Source of the DNA: Aquabacterium sp. J223
GTDB lineage: Bacteria > Pseudomonadota > Gammaproteobacteria > Burkholderiales > Burkholderiaceae_C
Assembly (NCBI RefSeq): GCF_024666615.1
Contig: NZ_CP088297.1
Coordinates: 3,224,001 to 3,288,000 of the forward strand
DNA length: 64,000 bases
Direction: 5' to 3'
Shown here: one piece after another, positions 51,166 through 62,017 of the stretch
Layout of the letters: the number at the start of each line of letters is the position of its first letter
Numbering within the stretch: the stretch's first letter is position 1
Position numbers and translations under genes: made by a program
Notes under the pieces: model-generated
Seen by the model: the letters and a program-made list of their open reading frames with translations, nothing else
What the model was told of the DNA's origin: nothing
The model's database searches: none

Positions 51166-52668
51166 TCACATCAACACGATGTCGTACTGCTCGGCCGACA
51201 TCGCGCTCTCGGCGGACAGCGAGATCGGCTTGCCGATGAAGTCGGACAGGCCGGCGAGGTGGGTGCTCTCTTCGTCGAGCAGCATCTCGACCACGGCGGG
51301 CGAGGCGACGATGCGGAACTCCTTGGGTTCGAACTGCCGCGCCTCGCGCAGGATCTCGCGCAGGATGTCGTAGCAGACGCTGCGCGCGGTCTTGACCTGG
51401 CCGCGGCCGTCGCACACCGGGCACGGTTCGCACAGCATGTGCGCCAGGCTCTCGCGGGTGCGCTTGCGCGTCATCTCCACCAGGCCGAGCTGGGTGAAGC
51501 CGCTGATCGTCGTCTTGGTGCGGTCGCGCGCCAGCTGCTTGCGGAACTCGGCCAGCACCGCGTTGCGGTGCTCCTCGCGCGCCATGTCGATGAAGTCGAC
51601 GATGATGATGCCGCCCAGATTGCGCAGCCGCAGCTGCCGCGCGATGGCGCCGGCCGCCTCGAGGTTGGTCTTGAAGATGGTGTCCTCGAAGTTGCGCGCG
51701 CCGACGAAGCCCCCGGTGTTCACGTCCACCGTGGTCAGCGCCTCGGTCTGGTCGATGATGAGGTAGCTGCCGCTCTTCAGCTCCACCCGCCGCGCCAGCG
51801 CCTTCTGGATCTCGGCGTCGATGTTGTGCAGGTCGAAGATCGGCCGCTCGCCGCGGTACAGCGCCAGCTTGCCGACCGCACCCGGCGAATACGCCTGGCC
51901 GAACGCGGCGAGGTGGTCGTACTGCAGCCGCGAGTCGATGCGCACGGTGCCGGTCTGCTCGTTGGCCATGTCGCGCAGCACACGCTCGGCCAGGCTCAGG
52001 TCCTGGTGCAGCAGGGTGCCGGGCGGCTGGCGGTGGGCGCCGTCGCGGATGGCCGCCCAGGTCTTGCGCAGGTAGGCGATGTCCTCCGCCAGCTCCTGGT
52101 CGCTGGCGTCCTCGGCGTTGGTGCGCAGGATGAAGCCGCCGCCGGGCTCGCCCTTGCGCGGGCTGGTGCCGGCGGCCACCTCGGCCTCGGCCGCGGCGGC
52201 GGCCAGCGCGGCGACCCGCTGGCGCAGCTGCTCGCGCAGCTCCGGCGAGCCGATCTTCTGCGACACGCCGATGTGCGAGTCCTGCGGCAGGAACACCAGC
52301 AGCCGCCCCGCGATGCTGATCTGCGAGGACAGCCGCGCGCCCTTGGTGCCGATCGGGTCCTTGACCACCTGCACCGTCAGCGTCTGGCCCTCGAACAGCA
52401 GCCGCTCGATCGGCACCGGCACCGCACCCGGCTCGCGGCCGGCGGCCAGGTGCAGGTCGGCCACGTGCAGGAAGGCCGCCCGCTCCAGCCCGATGTCGAC
52501 GAAGGCCGACTGCATGCCGGGCAGCACGCGCGCCACCTTGCCGAGGTAGACGTTGCCGACGAGGCCACGCTCCAGCGTGCGCTCGATGTGCAGCTCCTGC
52601 ACCGCGCCGTTCTCGACGATGGCGACGCGGGTCTCCTGGGGCGTCCAGTTGATCAGGATGTCTTGCAT
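51166..52668 (-). CDS. rng: Ribonuclease G
   Basis: This 500-residue endoribonuclease processes 16S rRNA 5' ends and some mRNAs. It has an S1 domain ([22 protein letters not shown]), the catalytic segments [15 protein letters not shown] and [11 protein letters not shown], and the zinc-link [13 protein letters not shown]. It lacks the long C-terminal scaffold of RNase E. An Ala-rich insertion ([22 protein letters not shown]) lies in the middle domain. Confidence 0.96.
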   Translation of the reverse strand: MQDILINWTPQETRVAIVENGAVQELHIERTLERGLVGNVYLGKVARVLPGMQSAFVDIGLERAAFLHVADLHLAAGREPGAVPVPIERLLFEGQTLTVQVVKDPIGTKGARLSSQISIAGRLLVFLPQDSHIGVSQKIGSPELREQLRQRVAALAAAAAEAEVAAGTSPRKGEPGGGFILRTNAEDASDQELAEDIAYLRKTWAAIRDGAHRQPPGTLLHQDLSLAERVLRDMANEQTGTVRIDSRLQYDHLAAFGQAYSPGAVGKLALYRGERPIFDLHNIDAEIQKALARRVELKSGSYLIIDQTEALTTVDVNTGGFVGARNFEDTIFKTNLEAAGAIARQLRLRNLGGIIIVDFIDMAREEHRNAVLAEFRKQLARDRTKTTISGFTQLGLVEMTRKRTRESLAHMLCEPCPVCDGRGQVKTARSVCYDILREILREARQFEPKEFRIVASPAVVEMLLDEESTHLAGLSDFIGKPISLSAESAMSAEQYDIVLM

Positions 52669-52715
52669 GCGGCCGATTGTGCGGCTCGTGCGGCTCGCCG
52701 CCGGCGCCCCGGGCG

Positions 52716-53318
52716 TCAGGGCGGCAGCAGCCCCGCCTGGCGCAGCAGGCCGGCGGTCTCGAACAGCGGCAGGCCGACGATGCCGGAATGGCTGCCCTCC
52801 ACCCGCTCGACCCAGGCCGCGATGGCGCCCTGGATGGCGTAGCCGCCGGCCTTGCCGAAGGGCTCGCCACCGTCGACGTAGCGCTCGATGGCCTGCGCCG
52901 GCAGGGGCGCGAAGCGCACGGTCGAAACGCTGAGCGCCAGCGCCGCATCCCGGCCCGGCACCCCGCCGAGCGCCACCGCCGTGAGCACCCGGTGCGCGCG
53001 GCCCGACAGCGCCGCCAGCATGTCGCGCGCATCGGAGGCATCGCGCGGCTTGCCCAGGATGCGTGCCTCCAGCGCCACCGTGGTGTCCGCTGCCAGCACC
53101 GGCGCCGCCGGCAGCGCCCTTCGCTCGAGGCGCTGCAGGGCGGCCTGCAGCTTGGCCAGGGTGACCCGGCGCACATAGGCCTCGGGCGGCTCGCCGGGTC
53201 GCTCGGCCTCGAGCGCCTCGGCGTCCTCGTCCTCCCCGGGCAGCAGCAGCTGGTGGGCGACGCCGATCTGGTCGAGCAGCTGCCGCCGGCGCGGGCTCTG
53301 GGAGGCCAGGTAGATCAT
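52716..53318 (-). CDS. maf: Maf-family nucleoside triphosphate pyrophosphatase
   Basis: This 200-residue enzyme hydrolyses non-canonical or canonical NTPs. Motifs are [38 protein letters not shown] and [14 protein letters not shown], typical of Maf/YhdE-type proteins. It lies between rlmH and rng as in other betaproteobacteria. The AADTTV active-site loop (rather than SDQ) fits the YhdE/dTTP branch, which I infer. Confidence 0.93.
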   Translation of the reverse strand: MIYLASQSPRRRQLLDQIGVAHQLLLPGEDEDAEALEAERPGEPPEAYVRRVTLAKLQAALQRLERRALPAAPVLAADTTVALEARILGKPRDASDARDMLAALSGRAHRVLTAVALGGVPGRDAALALSVSTVRFAPLPAQAIERYVDGGEPFGKAGGYAIQGAIAAWVERVEGSHSGIVGLPLFETAGLLRQAGLLPP

Positions 53319-53328
53319 GCGCGGCCGC

Positions 53329-53799
53329 TCACTCGCGGTGGTAGGGATGGCCGGTGTGCAGCGACCACGCGCGGTACAGCGCCTCGGCCAGCAGCACCCG
53401 CACCATCGCGTGCGGCAGGGTGAGGTCGGACAGCCGCAGCGCCTCGTCCGCCGTCGCCTTGAACTCGGGCGCCAGCCCGTCCGGACCGCCGACGACGAAG
53501 GCGACGTCGCGGCCGTCGCCGCGCCAGAAGGCCAGCCGGTCGGCCAGCTGCGCGCTGGTCAGCCGGGCGCCGCGTTCGTCCAGCACCACGCGGCGCGCGC
53601 CGCGCGGCACCGCGGCCTGCAGGCGCTCGGCCTCGGCGGCCATCATGGCCTCCACCGTCTTGCCGGTGGTGCGGGGCTCGGCCTTCACGGCCTTGAGCAC
53701 GAGCACGCAGTCGGCGGGAAAGCGGCGGGCGTAGTCCTCGTACGCGGCATCGGCCCACGCCGGTTGGCGCAAGCCCACGGCGGCGAGGACCAGCTTCAC
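53329..53799 (-). CDS. rlmH: 23S rRNA (pseudouridine1915-N3)-methyltransferase RlmH
   Basis: This 156-residue SPOUT enzyme methylates pseudouridine 1915 of 23S rRNA. The knot region [32 protein letters not shown] and [31 protein letters not shown] at the C-terminus are diagnostic. The start is GTG. It is adjacent to rsfS, an order shared with E. coli. Confidence 0.96.
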   Translation of the reverse strand: MKLVLAAVGLRQPAWADAAYEDYARRFPADCVLVLKAVKAEPRTTGKTVEAMMAAEAERLQAAVPRGARRVVLDERGARLTSAQLADRLAFWRGDGRDVAFVVGGPDGLAPEFKATADEALRLSDLTLPHAMVRVLLAEALYRAWSLHTGHPYHRE

Positions 53800-53812
53800 C
53801 GCCGGGGCCGCC

Positions 53813-54514
53813 TCAGCGGCCGCGGGAGGCCGCGCCGGTCTTCTTCGCCGCGGCCTTGCGGGCCGGGGCCTTCTTGGCGGCGGCCTTGCGCGGCGCCCCG
53901 ACGACGATGGTGGTGGTCTTGGTCGGGCCGCCCAGCTGGCCTTCGCTGCGGGTGATGGCGCCGCGGCCGGCGGCCGCCGTTTTGCGGGCCGGCGCCTTCT
54001 TCGCCGCGGCCTTCTTGGCTGGAGCCTTCTTCGCCGGGGCTTTGGCGGCCGCCGTCTTCTTGGCCGCTGCCTTGCGGGCCGGCGCCTTCTTCGCCGCCGG
54101 CGCCGGTGCGTCGTCCTCGTCCTCGTCGTCGTCGGTGCGCTCGGCCTTCGGCAGGCCGGCCTTGCCGTCGCCGCCCAGCTTCAGCTTCACCGGCTTGTCG
54201 CCCCAGATCTCTTCGAGGTGGTAGTAGTCGCGGATGGCCGGCTGCATGATGTGGGCCACGGCGGCGCCGCAGTCGACGATGATCCACTCGCCGTTGTCCT
54301 CGCCCTCGGTGCGCAGCACCTGCATGCCACGCGACTTCACCGCGTCGCGGACGCTGGCGGCCAGCGCCTTGGTCTGCCGGTTGGACGTGCCCGAGGCGAT
54401 GATCACCCGCTCGAACAGCGGGGACAGGTGTTCGGTGTTGAACACCAGGATGTTCTGGGCCTTGGTGTCTTCCAGGCCATCGACGATGGCCCGTTGCAGC
54501 TTGCGGATGTCCAT
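53813..54514 (-). CDS. rsfS: Ribosome silencing factor RsfS with histone-H1-like tail
   Basis: The first ~115 residues are RsfS ([72 protein letters not shown]), which binds L14 and blocks subunit joining in stationary phase. The usual family ends there. Here an acidic stretch ([12 protein letters not shown]) is followed by ~100 residues of [12 protein letters not shown]-type repeats like bacterial histone H1-like proteins. Total 233 residues. The frame and GC3 stay consistent, so this is one protein. Confidence 0.92.
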   Translation of the reverse strand: MDIRKLQRAIVDGLEDTKAQNILVFNTEHLSPLFERVIIASGTSNRQTKALAASVRDAVKSRGMQVLRTEGEDNGEWIIVDCGAAVAHIMQPAIRDYYHLEEIWGDKPVKLKLGGDGKAGLPKAERTDDDEDEDDAPAPAAKKAPARKAAAKKTAAAKAPAKKAPAKKAAAKKAPARKTAAAGRGAITRSEGQLGGPTKTTTIVVGAPRKAAAKKAPARKAAAKKTGAASRGR

Positions 54515-55138
54515 TCAGCTCCGGTGTGGTTCGGGCGGGGCCGCCCGGTAGAGGGCGTGGCGGTCAATATAGCTTGCGACGGCCGGGGGCACCTCCCCGG
54601 CAATGCCCATCCCGGCGGCCACCGCCTCGCGCAGCGCGGTGGCGGCGGTGGCCATCGGCGCGAGCGGCAGCGCGACCACCCGGTGCGGCACGGCGGCCAG
54701 CGCGTCCGGCGGTTGCGGCGGTGCACCGGCGCGGCCGGCCACCGCGAGCGTGGCCAGCGACAGCAGGTCGGGCCAGCGCCGCCAGGTGTCCAGCCGGCCG
54801 TACTGGTCCTGGCCGAGGACCAGGAACCACTCGGCGCCCTGCCCGTCCGCGCGTGCCTGCAGCGCTTCCAGCGTGTCGGCCGTCACCGTGGCCTCGGGAT
54901 GGTCGACCTCCCAGGTCTCGATGGCCATGCGCGGCTCACCGGCGAAGGCGAGCCGCGTCATCGCCAGGCGGTGCTCGGCCGGCGTCATCGCCTGTGCCGC
55001 CTTCTGCCACGGCTGGCCGGCCACCACGATGCGCAGTTCGTCGAGCTGCAGGTGGTCGCGGGCAAGGCGCGCCAGCGCGAGGTGGGCGTTGTGCGGCGGA
55101 TCGAAGCTGCCGCCGAAGAATCCGACCCGACGGGTCAC
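54515..55138 (-). CDS. nadD: Nicotinate-nucleotide adenylyltransferase
   Basis: This 207-residue enzyme makes deamido-NAD from nicotinate mononucleotide. The nucleotidyltransferase motif is [17 protein letters not shown], followed by [16 protein letters not shown]; the usual C-terminal ISSTxxR motif appears only in altered form ([15 protein letters not shown]). The GTG start overlaps the hemF stop by GTGA, and its stop abuts the rsfS start directly. Confidence 0.93.
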   Translation of the reverse strand: MTRRVGFFGGSFDPPHNAHLALARLARDHLQLDELRIVVAGQPWQKAAQAMTPAEHRLAMTRLAFAGEPRMAIETWEVDHPEATVTADTLEALQARADGQGAEWFLVLGQDQYGRLDTWRRWPDLLSLATLAVAGRAGAPPQPPDALAAVPHRVVALPLAPMATAATALREAVAAGMGIAGEVPPAVASYIDRHALYRAAPPEPHRS

Positions 55139-56079
55139 GGGGCCGGCGCGCCCGGCTCGGCCCATTGGCGGGGCCGCAGGAAGTCGTCGTAGAGGCGCGC
55201 CTCGGGCGAGCCGGGCTCGGGCCGCCAGTCGTAGCGCCAGGCGGCCTGCGGCGGCATGGACATCAGGATCGACTCGGTGCGCCCGCCCGACTGCAGGCCG
55301 AACAGCGTGCCGCGGTCCCACACCAGGTTGAACTCGACGTAGCGGCCTCGGCGGTAGGCCTGGAAGTCGCGCTCGCGCTCGCCGTAGGCCATGCCCCGAC
55401 GCCGCTCGACGATGGGCGCGTAGGCCGGCAGGAAGGCGTCGCCGGTGGCCCGCATCAGCGCGAAGCCGCGGTCGGCGCCGCCCTCGGCGAAGTCGTCGAA
55501 GAAGACGCCGCCGATGCCGCGCGGCTCCTGCCGGTGCTTGAGGAAGAAGTACTCGTCGCACCAGCGCTTGAAGCGCGGGTAGAGGTCGGCGCCGAGCGGG
55601 TCCAACGCATTGCGGCAGGTCGCATGGAAGTGCGCCGCGTCTTCCTCGTGGGGGTAGTAGGGCGTCAGGTCCATGCCGCCGCCGAACCACGCCACGACGT
55701 CACCGCCGTCCGGCGTGGCGGCCAGCATGCGGACGTTGAGGTGCACCGTGGGCACGTGCGGGTTGCGCGGGTGCAGCACCAGCGAGACGCCCATGGCCTC
55801 GAACGGCGCGCCGGCGAGTTCGGGCCGGTGCTGCGTCGCCGACGGCGGCAGCTGCGGCCCGGTCACGTGCGAGAAGTTGCAGCCGCCGCGCTCGAACAGC
55901 GCGCCGCCTTCGATCAGCCGCGAGACGCCCTCGCCCTGCAGCCGCTCGCCCGGCGGGCGGGTCCAGCGGTCGGTGACGAAGGCGCCGCCGTCCAGCGCCT
56001 GCAGCCCGTCGACGATGCGCTGCTGCAGGCCCAGCAGGTACTCGCGCACCTGCTGCGGCAGCCCGGGGTCTTCGCTCAT
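55135..56079 (-). CDS. hemF: Oxygen-dependent coproporphyrinogen-III oxidase
   Basis: This 314-residue enzyme decarboxylates coproporphyrinogen III to protoporphyrinogen IX in haem synthesis. Signature segments are [51 protein letters not shown] and [37 protein letters not shown] precedes the ATG giving MSEDPGLP; a longer in-frame start is not supported. Confidence 0.97.
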   Translation of the reverse strand: MSEDPGLPQQVREYLLGLQQRIVDGLQALDGGAFVTDRWTRPPGERLQGEGVSRLIEGGALFERGGCNFSHVTGPQLPPSATQHRPELAGAPFEAMGVSLVLHPRNPHVPTVHLNVRMLAATPDGGDVVAWFGGGMDLTPYYPHEEDAAHFHATCRNALDPLGADLYPRFKRWCDEYFFLKHRQEPRGIGGVFFDDFAEGGADRGFALMRATGDAFLPAYAPIVERRRGMAYGERERDFQAYRRGRYVEFNLVWDRGTLFGLQSGGRTESILMSMPPQAAWRYDWRPEPGSPEARLYDDFLRPRQWAEPGAPAP

Positions 56080-56202
56080 CGCGGATGCTCCACCCACGTC
56101 CCCGTGGGGACAGGTCGCCATCGGCGACCAGGGGCAGCGGTGCCAACACGCGAGCCCGGCACGATCCGGGTCTCCCGGTCGTGTCGGGGGCCCCTCGGGG
56201 GG

Positions 56203-56219
56203 CGGCCGTCAGACGGCCG
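56203..56219. terminator. GC hairpin between purD and hemF
   Basis: CGGCCGTC and GACGGCCG form a perfect inverted repeat with a 1- to 3-nt loop 11 bp after the purD stop. No T tract follows on either strand. Confidence 0.35.
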
Positions 56220-56229
56220 GGGGTCGTCG

Positions 56230-57516
56230 TCATCGCGACTTGATGGCCCGCCAGCCGATGTCGCGCCGGAACTGCATGCCGTCGAAGCGGATGCCCGACA
56301 GCGCGTCGTAGGCCCGCGCCTGCGCCAGCCGCGCCGATTCGCCCAGGGCGGTGACGCACAGCACCCGGCCGCCGCTGGTCACCAGCGTGCCGTTGGCGTC
56401 GCGCGTGCTGCCGGCGTGGAAGACCACCGCGTCGCCGGCCTCCGCCGGCAGGCCGGTGATGGGGTCGCCCTTGCGCGGCTGCAGCGGGTAGCCGGGCGCC
56501 GCCATCACCACGCCGAGCGCGAAGCGGCGGTCCCATTGCAGCGACACCTCGTCCAGCGTGCCGTCGGTGGCGTGCAGCAGCACCTCCAGCAGGTCGCTCT
56601 TCAGCCGCATCAGGATGGGCTGCGTCTCGGGGTCGCCCATGCGGGTGTTGAACTCCAGCGTCTTCGGCTGGCCGTCGGCGCCGATCATCAGACCGGCGTA
56701 GAGGAAGCCCGAGAACGGGATGCCGTCGGCCGCCATGCCGGCGATGGTGGGCAGGATGATCTCGTGCATGGCCTTGGCGTGCACGTTCGGCGTGACCACC
56801 GGCGCCGGCGAGTAGGCGCCCATGCCGCCGGTGTTCGGCCCCTGGTCGCCGTCCTGCAGCCGCTTGTGGTCCTGGCTGGTGGCCAGCGGCAGCACGTGCT
56901 TGCCGTCGCACAGCACGATGAAGCTGGCCTCCTCGCCTTCGAGGAACTCCTCGATGACGACGCGCGCGCCGTCGGCGTTGTGCTGCACGCCGAGCGTGTT
57001 GTCGACCAGCATCATGTCGACCGCCTCGTGCGCCTCGGCCAGCGTCATCGCCACCACCACGCCCTTGCCGGCGGCCAGGCCGTCGGCCTTGACGACGATG
57101 GGCGCGCCGACCTGCTCCAGGTGGGCATGCGCCGCCGCCGGGTCCGAGAACACCGCATGGTGCGCCGTCGGGATCTTGTGCCGCTGCATGAACGCCTTGG
57201 CGAAGGCCTTGGAGCTCTCCAGCTGCGCCGCCGCCTTGGTCGGGCCGAAGATGCGCAGCCCGCGCGCGCGGAAGACGTCGACCACCCCGGCGGACAGCGG
57301 CTGCTCCGGCCCGACCACGGTGAGCGCCACCTTCTCCTTCTGCGCGAAGTCGGCCAGCGCCTGCACGTCGGTGATCGGCAGGTTGCGCAGCCGTGGATCG
57401 AGCGCGGTGCCGCCGTTGCCCGGTGCGACGTAGACGGTCTGCGTGCGCGGGCTCTGTGCCAGCTTCCAGGCCAGGGCGTGCTCGCGTCCGCCGGAGCCGA
57501 TGACCAGGACTTTCAC
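56230..57516 (-). CDS. purD: Phosphoribosylamine-glycine ligase
   Basis: This 428-residue ATP-grasp enzyme makes glycinamide ribonucleotide in purine synthesis. It begins [20 protein letters not shown] and has [52 protein letters not shown] and [12 protein letters not shown]. The start is GTG, overlapping the yebC stop as GTGA. Length matches E. coli PurD (429). Confidence 0.98.
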   Translation of the reverse strand: MKVLVIGSGGREHALAWKLAQSPRTQTVYVAPGNGGTALDPRLRNLPITDVQALADFAQKEKVALTVVGPEQPLSAGVVDVFRARGLRIFGPTKAAAQLESSKAFAKAFMQRHKIPTAHHAVFSDPAAAHAHLEQVGAPIVVKADGLAAGKGVVVAMTLAEAHEAVDMMLVDNTLGVQHNADGARVVIEEFLEGEEASFIVLCDGKHVLPLATSQDHKRLQDGDQGPNTGGMGAYSPAPVVTPNVHAKAMHEIILPTIAGMAADGIPFSGFLYAGLMIGADGQPKTLEFNTRMGDPETQPILMRLKSDLLEVLLHATDGTLDEVSLQWDRRFALGVVMAAPGYPLQPRKGDPITGLPAEAGDAVVFHAGSTRDANGTLVTSGGRVLCVTALGESARLAQARAYDALSGIRFDGMQFRRDIGWRAIKSR

Positions 57517-58238
57517 TCCGCGATCTCCGCGTTGTGGAAGACCGCCTGCACGTCGTCCAGGTCCTCGATGACGTCGAGCAGCTTCTGCATGCGCTGGGCG
57601 TCCTCGCCGGCCAGCTGGATGCTGTTCTCGGCGCGCATCGTCACCTCGGCCATCTCGGGCTTGAGGCCCTTGGCCTCCAGCGCGGTCTTGACCGCCTCGA
57701 AGTCGGCCGGCGGGGTCAGCACCTCCAGGCTGCCGTCGTCGTGGGTCACCACGTCGTCGGCGCCCGCCTCCAGGGCGGCCTCCATCAACGCGTCCTCCGG
57801 CGTGCCGGGGGCGAACACCAGCTGTCCGCAGTGCTTGAACTGGAAGGCCACCGAGCCCTCCGTGCCCAGGTTGCCGCCGTGCTTGCTGAAGGCATGCCGC
57901 ACCTCGGCCACGGTGCGCACCCGGTTGTCGGTCATGCAGTCGACGATGATGGCCGCGCCGCCGATGCCGTAGCCCTCGTAGCGGATCTCCTCGTAGTTGA
58001 CGCCTTCGAGGTTGCCGGTGGCCTTGTCGATGTTGCGCTTGACCGTGTCGGCCGGCAGGTTCACCGCCTTGGCCTTCTCGATGGCCAGCCGCAGCCGCGG
58101 GTTGGCCGACGGGTCACCGCCGCCCTGCCGGGCGGCGACCATGATTTCGCGGATCACCCGCGTCCATGCCTTGCCGCGCTTCTCGTCCTGCCGCCCCTTG
58201 CGGTGCTGGATGTTGGCCCACTTCGAATGCCCTGCCAT
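57513..58238 (-). CDS. YebC/PmpR-family transcriptional regulator
   Basis: This 241-residue protein starts [32 protein letters not shown], the family signature, and continues with [16 protein letters not shown] and [19 protein letters not shown]. YebC-type proteins bind DNA as regulators, and some affect translation of polyproline runs. It is coupled to purD and divergent from the HerA-like gene. Confidence 0.96.
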   Translation of the reverse strand: MAGHSKWANIQHRKGRQDEKRGKAWTRVIREIMVAARQGGGDPSANPRLRLAIEKAKAVNLPADTVKRNIDKATGNLEGVNYEEIRYEGYGIGGAAIIVDCMTDNRVRTVAEVRHAFSKHGGNLGTEGSVAFQFKHCGQLVFAPGTPEDALMEAALEAGADDVVTHDDGSLEVLTPPADFEAVKTALEAKGLKPEMAEVTMRAENSIQLAGEDAQRMQKLLDVIEDLDDVQAVFHNAEIAE

Positions 58239-58389
58239 GGCGCGGAAACTCCTCGGGTCGCCCGGTGACGCAGCAGGCGTGCCGGGACGGATGTTCGTTA
58301 GACTGGCCCGAGTTTACCGGGGGTCCTCCCCCCGCCTGGCCCGGGCCCGCCCCCGCCCCGGCCGGCCCACGAAGACCCAGAGGAGCCGC

Positions 58390-59922
58390 ATGGCCGACCC
58401 CATCCTCGTCGCCAGCCATGGCGCGGTGCAGTGCGAGCTGCTGCCGGCGCTGGCCAACCGGCACGGCCTGGTGACCGGCGCCACCGGCACCGGCAAGACG
58501 ATCACGCTGCAGGCGCTGGCCGAGGGCTTCTCCCGGCTGGGCGTGCCGGTGTTCCTGGCCGACGTGAAGGGCGACCTCACCGGCATCAGCCAGCACGGAA
58601 AGGTCGGCGACAAGCTCGCCGCGGTGCTGGCCGAGCGCGGCCTGCCGACGCCGGAACCCACCGCCTGCCCGACCACGCTGTGGGACGTCTTCGGCGAGCA
58701 GGGCCACCCGGTGCGCGCCACGGTGTCCGACCTGGGGCCGCTGCTGCTGGCGCGCATGCTCTCGCTCAACGAGACGCAGGCCGGCGTGCTGCAGATGGTG
58801 TTCAAGATCGCCGACGACCAGGGCCTGCTGCTGCTGGACCTGAAGGACCTGCGGGCGATGCTGCAGCACGTGGGCGACAACGCCAGCCAGTTCACCACCA
58901 CCTACGGCAACGTCAGCGCCGCCAGCGTGGGCGCCATCCAGCGCGGCCTGCTGCAGTTGCAGGCGCAGGGCGGCGACAGGTTCTTCGGCGAGCCGATGCT
59001 GGACATCGCGGACTTCCAGCAGACCGTCGACGGCCAGGGCGTCATCAACATCCTCGCCGCCGACAAGCTGCTCAACGCGCCGCGCCTGTACGCCAGCTTC
59101 CTGCTCTGGCTGCTGTCCGAGCTGTTCGAGACGCTGCCCGAGGTGGGCGACCTGGACAAGCCGAAGCTGGTCTTCTTCTTCGACGAGGCGCACCTGCTGT
59201 TCGACGACGCGCCCAAGGTGCTGATCGAGCGCATCGAGCTGGTGGTGCGGCTGGTGCGCTCGAAGGGCGTCGGCGTCTACTTCGTGACGCAGAACCCGCT
59301 GGACATCCCCGACACCGTGCTCGGCCAGCTCGGCAACCGGGTGCAGCACGCGCTGCGCGCCTTCACGCCGCGCGACCAGAAGGCGGTGAAGACGGCGGCC
59401 GAGACGCTGCGCGCCAACCCGAAGATCGACACCGCCACCGCCATCACCGAGCTCGCGGTGGGCGAGGCGCTGGTCAGCCTGCTCGACGAAAAGGGCCGGC
59501 CGAGCGTGGTCGAGCGGGTCTTCGTCCACCCGCCGGGCAGCCGCATCGGCCCGGTGACGCCCCAGGAGCGCCAGGCGCTGATGGCCGGCTCGCTGGTCGC
59601 CGGCGTCTACGAGAAGGCGGTCGACCGCGAATCGGCCTACGAGAAGCTGGCGGCCCGTGCGACGGCCAGCGCCCAGGCCGCGCCCGCCGCCACCGGTGGG
59701 ACCGCGGGCGGCGCCGCGCCGGCCGGCGGGGCGCCGGGCGGCAGTGCGCTTGGGGGCCTTGGCGACGTGCTGTTCGGCAGCACCGGCCCGCGCGGCGGGC
59801 GGCGCGAGGGCCTGGTCGAGGCGATGGCCAAGTCGGCCATCCGCACCATGGGCAGCACGGTGGGCCGCGAGATCATCCGCGGCGTGCTGGGCGGCATCCT
59901 CGGCGGCGGCAAGCGGCGCTGA
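58390..59922 (+). CDS. HerA-like ATPase of the DUF853 (YjgR) family
   Basis: This 510-residue P-loop ATPase has Walker [11 protein letters not shown] (30-39) and Walker [16 protein letters not shown]853 marks include [16 protein letters not shown]-type text ([16 protein letters not shown]), [17 protein letters not shown] and [24 protein letters not shown]. The C-terminal ~90 residues have a Gly/Ala-rich linker and then a conserved [15 protein letters not shown] tail. AGGAG precedes the ATG. These proteins resemble DNA-pumping HerA/FtsK ATPases, but no NurA partner is visible and the role of YjgR proteins is unknown. Confidence 0.9.
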   Translation: MADPILVASHGAVQCELLPALANRHGLVTGATGTGKTITLQALAEGFSRLGVPVFLADVKGDLTGISQHGKVGDKLAAVLAERGLPTPEPTACPTTLWDVFGEQGHPVRATVSDLGPLLLARMLSLNETQAGVLQMVFKIADDQGLLLLDLKDLRAMLQHVGDNASQFTTTYGNVSAASVGAIQRGLLQLQAQGGDRFFGEPMLDIADFQQTVDGQGVINILAADKLLNAPRLYASFLLWLLSELFETLPEVGDLDKPKLVFFFDEAHLLFDDAPKVLIERIELVVRLVRSKGVGVYFVTQNPLDIPDTVLGQLGNRVQHALRAFTPRDQKAVKTAAETLRANPKIDTATAITELAVGEALVSLLDEKGRPSVVERVFVHPPGSRIGPVTPQERQALMAGSLVAGVYEKAVDRESAYEKLAARATASAQAAPAATGGTAGGAAPAGGAPGGSALGGLGDVLFGSTGPRGGRREGLVEAMAKSAIRTMGSTVGREIIRGVLGGILGGGKRR

Positions 59923-60053
59923 CGCCGCGGCTGGCGCCGCCGCCGCGTCGGCTCGCGCCATCGGGGGGTCGGTTCGTCGCGACGGGATGGCCGGCGCCGT
60001 GCCCCGCCACCACAGTCCGGGCACCGGGTCCCGCCCACCGACCGCACCCCGCC

Positions 60054-61085
60054 ATGAGCCCCTTCACCTCCCCCGCCGTCGCCATCCACCTGACCGTCGC
60101 ACTGGCCGCGCTGGTGCTCGGGCCGGTGGCCCTCAGCGCCCGCAAGGGCTCGCGCCTGCACCGGACGGCCGGCTACGCCTGGGTCACGCTGATGCTGCTG
60201 GCCGCCGGCTCCAGCGTCTTCATACGCGACTTCCGGCTGCCCAACATCGCCGGCTACACCCCCATCCACCTGCTGACGGTGCTCACCTTCGCCGGCATCG
60301 CCCGCGCGCTGTGGGCGGTGAAGCACGGACGCATCGCGCTGCACAAGGCGGTGATGTGGTCCACCTACCTCGGCGGCTGCGTCGGCGCGGGCACCTTCGC
60401 CCTGCTGCCGGGGCGCTTCCTCGGCGACCTGCTGTGGAACCGGGCGCTGGGCCTGAACATCGGCCGCAACGCGACGCCGGTCACCGGCGACGGGTCGCTG
60501 GTCACCACCTCCGCATCGGCCGGCGCGGCCGCGCTGGCCGGCCTGCCGCTGGGCAACGTCGTCGGCCAGGTCCTGCGCCACACGCCGGGCTGGGTCTGGG
60601 CCCTGCTGCTCGCGCTGATCCTCCTCGGTGCGGTGCAGCTGCGGCGCCGGGTCCTGTCCCGCGGCCGGCTGATGGTGATGCCGCTGGCGCTGGGCGGCTT
60701 CTCCCTGTGGGGCACGGCGTCCGCCTTCGGCGCGGCGCCGACGGTGCTCGTCGCCTGGGCGGCGGGCCTGGCGGCCGTGGTCGTGCTGGCGCGGCGTCTG
60801 CCGATGCCGCATGGCGAGCGCCTGGCCGACGGCCGCATCGCCGTGCCCGGCAGCCCCTGGCCGCTGGTGACCATGCTGGCCATCTTCGGCCTGCGCTACG
60901 CCGTCACCGTCAGCCTGGCGCTGCACCGGGAATGGGCTCAGGCGCCGGCGTTCGCCCTGCCGATCGCGGCGGCCTATGGGGCGCTGTCCGGGGTGTTCGT
61001 CGCCCGGGCGGTGGCGCTGCTGCGGTCGGCGCCCGCCGATGCCGCCGCTAGACTGCGCTTCGCCACTGTGTCGGCCCGGCCGTGA
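60054..61085 (+). CDS. Membrane protein: DUF2306 domain fused to a DUF6622-like domain
   Basis: This 343-residue integral membrane protein has four helices in the first ~135 residues with the DUF2306 pattern (HLTVALAALVLGPVALSARKGSRLHRTAGYAWVTLM, HLLTVLTFAGIARALWAVKHGRIALHKAVM). After a linker (GRNATPVTGDGSLVTTSAS), a second domain begins LGNVVGQVLRHTPGWVWALLLAL and has about six helices, resembling stand-alone DUF6622 proteins. No stop or frame change separates them. Function is unknown. It overlaps the next gene by a few bases. Confidence 0.75.
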   Translation: MSPFTSPAVAIHLTVALAALVLGPVALSARKGSRLHRTAGYAWVTLMLLAAGSSVFIRDFRLPNIAGYTPIHLLTVLTFAGIARALWAVKHGRIALHKAVMWSTYLGGCVGAGTFALLPGRFLGDLLWNRALGLNIGRNATPVTGDGSLVTTSASAGAAALAGLPLGNVVGQVLRHTPGWVWALLLALILLGAVQLRRRVLSRGRLMVMPLALGGFSLWGTASAFGAAPTVLVAWAAGLAAVVVLARRLPMPHGERLADGRIAVPGSPWPLVTMLAIFGLRYAVTVSLALHREWAQAPAFALPIAAAYGALSGVFVARAVALLRSAPADAAARLRFATVSARP

Positions 61086-62014
61086 TGACCGCACTCGACC
61101 GCTTCCTGCTGTTCGTCGCGCTGCCCGCGGTGGTGCTGGCCTCGCTCGTCGAGGCGCTGGTGCTGTCGCGCCGGCAGGGCTACGACTGGAAGGCGGCCGG
61201 GGTGTCGCTGACCGACCTGGTGCTGCGGGTGGCCACGCAGCTGCTGCTGCCGCTGTCCATCGCCACGCCGCTGATCGCGTGGGCCTACCAGCACCGGCTG
61301 GCCGACATCGCCCTCGACGGCTGGGCCGCCTTCGTGTTGCTCTTCATCGGCCAGGAGTTCTGCTACTACGGGTTCCACCGCGCCGCGCACCGGGTGCGCT
61401 GGTTCTGGTGCAACCATGCGGTGCACCACTCGCCCAACGAGCTGAACCTGTCGGCCGCCTACCGCATCGGCTTCCTCGGCCGCGCCACCGGCAGCTCGGT
61501 GTTCTACGTGCCGCTGGTGTGGCTGGGCTTTCCGCCGCGGGTGGTGTTCGCCATGCTGTCGCTCAACCTGCTCTACCAGTTCTGGATCCACGCCACCTGG
61601 ATTCCGCGCCTGGGCTGGCTGGAGGGCTGGGTCAACACGCCGTCGGCGCACCGGGTGCACCACGCGGCCAACCTCGACTACCTGGACGCCAACTACGGCG
61701 GCGTGCTGCTGGTCTTCGACCGGCTGTTCGGCACCTACAAGCCCGAGCGCGACGAGCTGCCCTGCCGCTACGGCCTGGTCACGCCGCTGGTCAGCTACAA
61801 CCCGCTGACGGTGGAATTCCACCAGTGGCTGCTGCTGGCACGCGACCTGTCCAAGGCGAGGCGCCTGCGCACGGTGCTGGGCCTGTTGTTCAGGCCGCCG
61901 GGGTGGAACCCCCACGGTCGCGGCACCACCACCGAGGAACTGCGCGCCGCGGCACGACGGGGCGACGCCGGGGCACGTCCGTCGCCCCCGGCGGCGACGG
62001 CCGCCGCGGGCTGA
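61085..62014 (+). CDS. Sterol desaturase/fatty acid hydroxylase superfamily protein
   Basis: This 309-residue membrane enzyme has four or more hydrophobic segments and the di-iron histidine motifs in order: FHRAAHR (HxxxH), CNHAVHHS (HxxHH) and AHRVHHA (HxxHH). Such enzymes hydroxylate or desaturate lipids using O2. The substrate cannot be told; bacteria with this type rarely make sterols, so carotenoids, hopanoids, or acyl chains are possibilities. The start may be this ATG (after the TGATG overlap) or the GTG one codon earlier. Confidence 0.88.
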   Translation: MTALDRFLLFVALPAVVLASLVEALVLSRRQGYDWKAAGVSLTDLVLRVATQLLLPLSIATPLIAWAYQHRLADIALDGWAAFVLLFIGQEFCYYGFHRAAHRVRWFWCNHAVHHSPNELNLSAAYRIGFLGRATGSSVFYVPLVWLGFPPRVVFAMLSLNLLYQFWIHATWIPRLGWLEGWVNTPSAHRVHHAANLDYLDANYGGVLLVFDRLFGTYKPERDELPCRYGLVTPLVSYNPLTVEFHQWLLLARDLSKARRLRTVLGLLFRPPGWNPHGRGTTTEELRAAARRGDAGARPSPPAATAAAG

Positions 62015-62017
62015 CCC

